From assembly GCA_038213435.1 (NCBI GenBank), contig JBBQTI010000001.1:116009-180008 (forward strand): 64,000 bases of DNA. Reading direction: 5' to 3'. The stretch comes from PALSA-610 sp038213435 (GTDB taxonomy: Bacteria > Actinomycetota > Acidimicrobiia > IMCC26256 > PALSA-610). The position numbers and the translations under genes were made by a program. Positions 59,432 through 64,000 of this stretch are shown here, piece after piece (position 1 is the stretch's first letter; the number at the start of each line of letters is the position of its first letter). The notes under the pieces are model-generated. The model did no database searches, was not told the origin of the DNA, and was given only the letters and a program-made list of their open reading frames with translations.

Positions 59432-59881
59432 TCACTGGAGCACGTTCTCCTTCAGCTCCGCGACGAGCGACGGACTGAGTGCGGCACCGACGCGATCGAC
59501 GAGCATTGTCATCTGATACCCGACCGCGCCGACATCGCAACGGCGATCCGCCACGACACCGAGCGCGCTGCCGTCGGATACCGACGACACGAAGAGATAT
59601 CCGTCTCGCATTGCGATGATCACCTGCTCGAAACCACCCAGCGCGAAGCAGCGCGCCGTGCTCTCGGCCAGGCTCGTCATCCCGGCGATGATCGCTGCGA
59701 GCTGCTCGGCGCCGGCGCGTTCCAGCGAGCTCGACGTTGCCATGAGCAGTCCGTCGGACGACACCGCGACCGCGTCGGTCACTCCGGGCGTCGTGTCGAC
59801 GAAGCTCGACAGCAACCAATTGAAGTTGCGAACCTCCGCGCTGGTGATGCCAGCGCTCGCTCCGTCTGATTGCACCGTCAA
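59432..59881 (-). CDS. cvnB: Conservon roadblock/LC7 protein CvnB
   Basis: This 149-residue roadblock/LC7-domain protein contains NFNWLLSSFVDTTPGVTDAVAVSSDGLLMATSSSL and QVIIAMRDGYLFVSSVSDGSALGV, the typical strand-helix-strand. Roadblock proteins modulate the neighbouring CvnD GTPase (GAP-like role in MglA/MglB). TTG at 59881 overlaps the cvnA stop (TTGA); GTG at 59875 is an alternative start two codons later. Confidence 0.93.
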   Translation of the reverse strand: MTVQSDGASAGITSAEVRNFNWLLSSFVDTTPGVTDAVAVSSDGLLMATSSSLERAGAEQLAAIIAGMTSLAESTARCFALGGFEQVIIAMRDGYLFVSSVSDGSALGVVADRRCDVGAVGYQMTMLVDRVGAALSPSLVAELKENVLQ

Positions 59882-62781
59882 TGCCGTCTCCGATCATCGA
59901 TACCGGCTTCCTCACGAGCCTGCTCGGCCGCGGCGCGAAAGGCTGCGAAGAATGCGAACCGTTCACCGCTTTCGGCCGAAGCCGTCGCCGGTTCGGGCGG
60001 CCGAGCGCTCGCGCGGCCGGCCGCCGCGGCGGACGCGGACTCGACCTCGGGCTCGCCCGAGCCTCTGCGCGACGGCAGTGGAGCGGGGTTCGCGAGGGAT
60101 GGGGCGGCAGCCGTGGTCGCCGCGACGGTCGCCGGCTCACTCACGACGGGCCGCTCGCGTGTCCACGGCGTCTCGAGGCGCGAGCTGCGCCGGCCGCGCT
60201 TGGGCAAGCGCTGCGGGAGCAGGTCTTCCGAGAAGGGTGACGCGAGCTCGGGCGTGGATCGGCCGGCGGCGGCGTCAACGGCGTGTGTCACCTCGGCGAA
60301 CGCGGGACGCCGATCGGGCGCGACGAGCGGGGGACGGTCCGGATCCGCGACCGGAGGCGGCGCCGGCGTCGCGATCCCCCCTACCGGCTCGGCGGCCGGG
60401 CGCGCGGGTTCGGTCGTGGGCGCGACCGGGAGCGGCGCGGGTGGCTGGATCGCGCCGCGCAGATCGGCGAACGTACCGAGTCCCAGGCGCGGCCGCGGAG
60501 GCGGGGCGGGGGCCGGCGCCGCTTCGGGCTCGGAGTCCACGACCGGCGCGGGTTGGTCGGTGATGTCAACTCCGTCGAACCCATCGCGCTCGTCGAACCC
60601 ATCGCGCTCGTCGAACCCATCGGCCTCGTCCAGAGACGCAACGAGCTGCAGCTCGCGCGCCGGCTCGGGCGCCGGCTCGGGCGTCAGCTCGAGAGGAAGT
60701 GGCGGCGGCGCGGGAGTCGCCCGGAACGCGATCGGCACCCCGGATCCGCGACCCGAGAACCGCGCCGGTGCGTCGCTCGCCGCCGATTCGCGCCGGGGCA
60801 ACCCGACGACCGGGCGTTCGGGTTCGGTCGCCGGCGCGCCGGGCGCGGTCGCGTCGTCGCGACCTTCGATGGAAGGCGCGTTCTCGAGCCCGAGCAATAC
60901 GGCGGGCAGCGCAACCGTCGCCGTCAAGCCGCTGGCCGGTGATGCCGCGATGTGAACGGTAAGTCCGTGGCGGGCCGCGAGCTGCGCGACCACGTAGTGG
61001 CCGAGAAAGCGCGACGGCGCGAGCGTCAACGCGCTCGCGGAAGAGATCAGCCGGTTCGCCCGCTCGAGCTCATCCTCGTGCATCCCGATGCCCGAGTCGA
61101 TGATCGTGACCACGTAGCCGTGGTCGCCGCGGCGTCCGTACACCTCGACGTCCGCGTCCGGCGGTGAGAACGACAGTGCGTTCTCGACGAGCTCTGCGAT
61201 CACGTGGCTGACGTCGGCGGCCGCGGCACCGTCGACGCGGGCATCGTCGACGTGACGCAGGCGCACCCGACGGTATCCCTCGACCTCTCCGAGCGCGCCG
61301 CGCACGACATCGCCGATGGCGACCGGCGCACTCCACGTGCGCGGCGGTGCCAAGCCGGCAAGCACGAGCAGCGACTCGGCATTGCGCCGCATGCGCGTCG
61401 CGAGGTGGTCGAGACGGAAGAGATGCTCGAGGGTCTCGGGGTCGGATTCGTCGTTTTCGAGCTGAGTGATGAACTCGAGCTGGCGGGAGACGAGGTTCTG
61501 GTTGCGACGACCGAGGTTGATGTACGCGTCGGCGACGTTCCGGCGGAGCGTCGCCTGCTCGACGGCGAGGGAGAGGGCGCTGTCCTGCACCTTGTTGAGC
61601 GCGACCTCCAGATCGTGCACCTCGCCGCCCGCGTGCACGCGCACGGGTCGCACGTCGGGTAGGACGACGCTCTCATTGACCGGCGTCTCGAGGATTTCCT
61701 TCACCGCGGCCGGCAACTTTTGTCCGGCCATCACCGCGGCCTGGTCGGCCAGGGCGCGCAGCGGGCGGGTGATCCAGCGGTTCGTGAGCCACAGCAAGGC
61801 GATCGCGAGCATCACCGAGGCGATCGTGATGGCGATCCAGTCGCGTTGCTCGTGCTGCGCGGCCGATGTCAAGCTGTTCGCCTGCGCAGTGACGATCGAA
61901 GCGGTGTTCGTCTGGGCGACCCGGAGCAGATTGATCGAGTCGGGCCGGACCTTGAGCAGGGTCAAGAGGTTCGCGTGCTGCGGATCGCGAGCGGATGCCT
62001 GCAGGACGCCGACCGCCTTCTTGCGCGCCGGCGCGTCGAGCGCCCCGGTAATGGCGTGCTCGAAAGGACCGTCCGCGCGCACGCGCAGATCCGCATCGCC
62101 TTGGGCTTGCCGATCGGCCAGACGCTGCGCGGCCAACAGCGCGGCGGGATCGCGAGTGATCGCGACGAGGCCGACCTTGATGCCGAGGCCGGCCTCGGTG
62201 GCACCCTGACGCGCGATCGCGTTGAGCAGCTCGGCGCCACTGCGCAGACGCGCGTCACCAATGGTTGCGCCCGAACGCTGATCGGCGTCGAGCAGCATCC
62301 CGATCAAGCTCGTGTAGTGGTCGAAGATCGTGCTCGCCTGCGCAGCCTTCGCGGGAGATGCGGCCTTCGACGCGTCGTTCTCGGCCAGTTGACGCAGCTG
62401 TACCAGGCGGGTACTCACCTGCTTCAGCGTCGACCGGTAGTTGCCCGCCGCGTTGCCGCCGACCGAGCCGAGCAGCAATCGGAAGTTCCCCAGCGCGACG
62501 TCGGTCGTCGCGGTGACCTGCGCCGAGAACTTCGCGTTCTCCTCGGCGACGAGGCTTTGCGCACCGATGGAGCGCAACGCCTCGTAGTCGCGCTCGTTCT
62601 CGAGCGCATTGAGCACGCCCGCCGGGCCCGTGGCCGACGTTGCGACCCCGGCCTGGAGCCTGACCTGCTCGGAGCGGTTGTACGCGTCGCGCACCTGGAG
62701 CGCGGCGAAGCTCGCCAGCGCCGCGAGCGGAACGGCCATGGTCGCCGCCAGCTTGGTCCTGATCGTCAGCCTGCGTCTCAC
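59878..62781 (-). CDS. cvnA: Conservon sensor histidine-kinase-like protein CvnA
   Basis: The 967-residue membrane protein begins VRRRLTIRTKLAATMAVPLA (transmembrane helix 1). A nitrate/nitrite-sensor-like helical extracytoplasmic domain runs to about 310, transmembrane helix 2 is at about 314-333, then HAMP and the dimerisation segment LFRLDHLATRMRRNAESLLVL near 445-470. The HATPase domain follows with ELVENALSFSPPD and DSGIGM (about 500-640). Residues 640-967 are disordered, Pro/Ala-rich. GTG at 62781 is chosen for its GAGGGA ribosome-binding site; a GTG at 62832 would add 17 residues. It is first of the cvnABCD operon. Confidence 0.9.
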   Translation of the reverse strand: MRRRLTIRTKLAATMAVPLAALASFAALQVRDAYNRSEQVRLQAGVATSATGPAGVLNALENERDYEALRSIGAQSLVAEENAKFSAQVTATTDVALGNFRLLLGSVGGNAAGNYRSTLKQVSTRLVQLRQLAENDASKAASPAKAAQASTIFDHYTSLIGMLLDADQRSGATIGDARLRSGAELLNAIARQGATEAGLGIKVGLVAITRDPAALLAAQRLADRQAQGDADLRVRADGPFEHAITGALDAPARKKAVGVLQASARDPQHANLLTLLKVRPDSINLLRVAQTNTASIVTAQANSLTSAAQHEQRDWIAITIASVMLAIALLWLTNRWITRPLRALADQAAVMAGQKLPAAVKEILETPVNESVVLPDVRPVRVHAGGEVHDLEVALNKVQDSALSLAVEQATLRRNVADAYINLGRRNQNLVSRQLEFITQLENDESDPETLEHLFRLDHLATRMRRNAESLLVLAGLAPPRTWSAPVAIGDVVRGALGEVEGYRRVRLRHVDDARVDGAAAADVSHVIAELVENALSFSPPDADVEVYGRRGDHGYVVTIIDSGIGMHEDELERANRLISSASALTLAPSRFLGHYVVAQLAARHGLTVHIAASPASGLTATVALPAVLLGLENAPSIEGRDDATAPGAPATEPERPVVGLPRRESAASDAPARFSGRGSGVPIAFRATPAPPPLPLELTPEPAPEPARELQLVASLDEADGFDERDGFDERDGFDGVDITDQPAPVVDSEPEAAPAPAPPPRPRLGLGTFADLRGAIQPPAPLPVAPTTEPARPAAEPVGGIATPAPPPVADPDRPPLVAPDRRPAFAEVTHAVDAAAGRSTPELASPFSEDLLPQRLPKRGRRSSRLETPWTRERPVVSEPATVAATTAAAPSLANPAPLPSRRGSGEPEVESASAAAAGRASARPPEPATASAESGERFAFFAAFRAAAEQAREEAGIDDRRRH
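60574..60627 (-). repeat. Three tandem 18-bp repeats inside cvnA
   Basis: On the plus strand, GTCGAACCCATCGCGCTC occurs twice exactly (60574-60591 and 60592-60609), and a third copy with two changes occupies 60610-60627. On the coding strand it encodes DGFDER-type hexapeptides in the disordered C-terminal region of CvnA. The unit length preserves the frame, so copy number could vary between strains. Confidence 0.85.
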
Positions 62782-63015
62782 CAGCGATCCCTCGCCCCGC
62801 GTCACGTTGTGGTGCGGGCTGTCGTCGGGCACAACCCACCGGTGGGGTTGTCGGCTCCCGCAGGCTCCGCCCTAAGCGGGATGTCGTACTCCCCGGCCGG
62901 AATCCGGACCTCGGGTTCCGGATCCGCCGGGCCGCCCGCCGCCGCGGCCTCGGCTGTTGGTTCCACGAGACCGGTCTCCGAATGCCGCGGCCTTCCCAAG
63001 CACGGCGACCGGGCT

Positions 63016-63047
63016 TATGCTCGGCGGCCCGGGGGGAGGCTACGAGC
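63016..63047 (+). promoter_or_regulatory. Promoter and ribosome-binding site of the quinoprotein-like gene
   Basis: TATGCT (63016-63021) is a good -10, with an estimated start near 63028. GGGGGGAGGC is centred about 10 nt before the ATG at 63048, so this gene, unlike many others here, has a leadered message. Confidence 0.5.
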
Positions 63048-64000
63048 ATGAAACGATGGCGATTGCTTGTCGCTCTTACGGCCGCGATCGCGATGATGCT
63101 CGCGGCCGCGGTCATGTTCGGGCCCGCGACTCCCGCGCCTGCAGATGTCACGACCAACAACCAGGGCAACCTTCGCACGGGCTGGTACTCGAACCAGCCC
63201 GGCTTGTCTCCTTCGGCCGTCACGACGAGCTCCTTCCACCCGTTGTTCGCAGCCGCGGTCGACGGTCAGGTGTACGCGCAGCCGCTGGTGTCGAGCGGCA
63301 CGCTGATTGTCGCGACGGAGAAGAACAATGTTTATGGGCTCGCGGCCGGCACCGGGATACAGAAATGGACGCGCAACCTCGGCGTGCCGTGGACGGTCAA
63401 CGTCTCATGCCCGGACCTGACGCCGGTGGTCGGCGTCACGTCGACGCCGGTGATCGACCCTGCGACCCACACCGTCTACGTGGTGAACAAGACGTACGCG
63501 AGCGGCACCTCTGGTCCGGCCGCCTGGTGGATGCACGCAATGGACGTCGCGACCGGGGTCGAGCGCGCCGGGTTCCCGGTCGCGATTCGCGGGACCGCGC
63601 AGAACGCGCCGAACCGGACCTTCGCGCCGACCAACCAGCTGCAGCGGCCGGGGCTGTTGCTCAACAACGGGGTCGTCTACGCGGCGTTCGGGTCCATCTG
63701 CGACATCACTCCGTTCGCGGGCTGGATCTTCGGCGTCACGACCGGCGGCACGCTGCGCACGCGGTGGTCGGCGATGACGAGTACCACCGACGGCGCGGGC
63801 ATCTGGCAGTCGGGATCAGGGATCATGTCGGACGGCCTGAACCGTATGTTCGTCTCGACCGGCAACGAGGGCTTCGTGCTCACCGGACCGACGGCCGGGT
63901 CGAGTCCACCGGCCGACCTCGGGATGGTGGTCGCGCGTCTTGACGTCCAGTCCGACGGGACACTCCGAGCGAAAGACTTCTTCGCGCCCCGGAATGCGCC
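63048..64000 (+). CDS. Secreted PQQ-like beta-propeller protein, partial (runs off right edge)
   Basis: The open frame runs from ATG 63048 to the end, 317 residues. The signal peptide is clear: MKRWRLLVALTAAIAMMLAA, then a cleavage region near TPAPADVTT. The mature part has quinoprotein-type beta-propeller repeats (YAQPLVSSGTLIVATEKNNVYGLAAGTGIQKWTR, then VVYAAFGSICDITPF and GLNRMFVSTGNEG). PQQ-dependent dehydrogenases and BamB-like or pyrrolo-quinoline quinone-repeat adhesins share this fold; the catalytic Asp/Ca site cannot be judged from the visible part. A GGGAGG ribosome-binding site supports the start. Confidence 0.85.
   Translation, partial: MKRWRLLVALTAAIAMMLAAAVMFGPATPAPADVTTNNQGNLRTGWYSNQPGLSPSAVTTSSFHPLFAAAVDGQVYAQPLVSSGTLIVATEKNNVYGLAAGTGIQKWTRNLGVPWTVNVSCPDLTPVVGVTSTPVIDPATHTVYVVNKTYASGTSGPAAWWMHAMDVATGVERAGFPVAIRGTAQNAPNRTFAPTNQLQRPGLLLNNGVVYAAFGSICDITPFAGWIFGVTTGGTLRTRWSAMTSTTDGAGIWQSGSGIMSDGLNRMFVSTGNEGFVLTGPTAGSSPPADLGMVVARLDVQSDGTLRAKDFFAPRNA

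Noticed and set aside
1..64000. tRNA, rRNA, CRISPR arrays, insertion sequences, prophage genes
   Set aside because: No matching structures, repeats with spacers, transposase or integrase motifs were seen on either strand; a covariance-model scan would be needed to exclude small RNAs.

Overview
The window is GC-rich, densely coded chromosomal DNA from an actinobacterium. It has many GTG and TTG starts, ATGA/GTGA/TTGA stop-start couplings, a complete CvnABCD conservon, a DUF2630 protein, SCO6745-like and LLM-class flavin/F420-type oxidoreductases, and several acyl-CoA, CoA-transferase and amidohydrolase genes. This mix fits an Acidimicrobiia- or Mycobacteriales-like soil or aquatic lineage, and I lean towards Acidimicrobiia (inference). 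I saw no rRNA, tRNA, CRISPR array, insertion sequence, phage gene or origin. No gene-free gap exceeds 300 bases.

Layout. 1-3746: two amidohydrolases around a small leftward operon that includes a truncated halogenase-like ORF. 3753-6173: an orphan FtsX/MacB permease. 6247-11432: lipid-type catabolism (quinone oxidoreductase, two divergent acyl-CoA dehydrogenases around a 24-bp palindrome) and an SDR plus QueA-like pair behind another palindrome. 11472-14908: a glyoxalase-fold protein, then an FAD 2-hydroxyacid dehydrogenase and a benzoylformate-decarboxylase-like ThDP enzyme. 15021-16197: MarR regulator coupled to superoxide dismutase. 16211-26012: LLM oxidoreductase, arylsulfatase plus DUF2207 protein, Rieske oxygenase, acyl-CoA synthetase and CaiB-type CoA transferase. 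26134-34122: thioesterase, SnoaL protein, flavodoxin, antiporter, aldo/keto reductase, LLM enzyme and a beta-propeller lipoprotein. 34119-37595: two MFS exporters, one frameshifted and coupled to an autoregulated MarR, plus DUF2630. 37697-49667: coiled-coil protein, an alcohol dehydrogenase / ParD-like / CoA-transferase / phosphatase operon, TypA, beta-lactamase-fold esterase, AlkB, phytanoyl-CoA-type dioxygenase and GNAT.

The most interesting locus is 50307-55589. It is an operon with a DegT aminotransferase, an NDP-sugar epimerase, one polypeptide joining a GT2 polyprenyl-phosphate-type glycosyltransferase through a membrane domain to a NodB deacetylase, and a GT-C-like membrane protein. 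The order of activities matches the Arn / polyprenyl-phosphate-galactosamine logic for decorating an envelope polymer with an amino sugar, with the transferase and deacetylase fused. CorA follows directly. After cspA, its strong terminator, an alcohol dehydrogenase and a second glyoxalase-fold gene comes the conservon (58434-62781, leftward). A secreted quinoprotein-like gene runs off the right edge.

Regulation. At least ten genes have TANNNT placed 6-7 nt before the start codon, the arrangement expected for leaderless mRNAs. One divergent pair (27266/27291) shares overlapping -10 hexamers. Palindromic operators lie at 8357-8380, 9654-9671 and 37598-37614.
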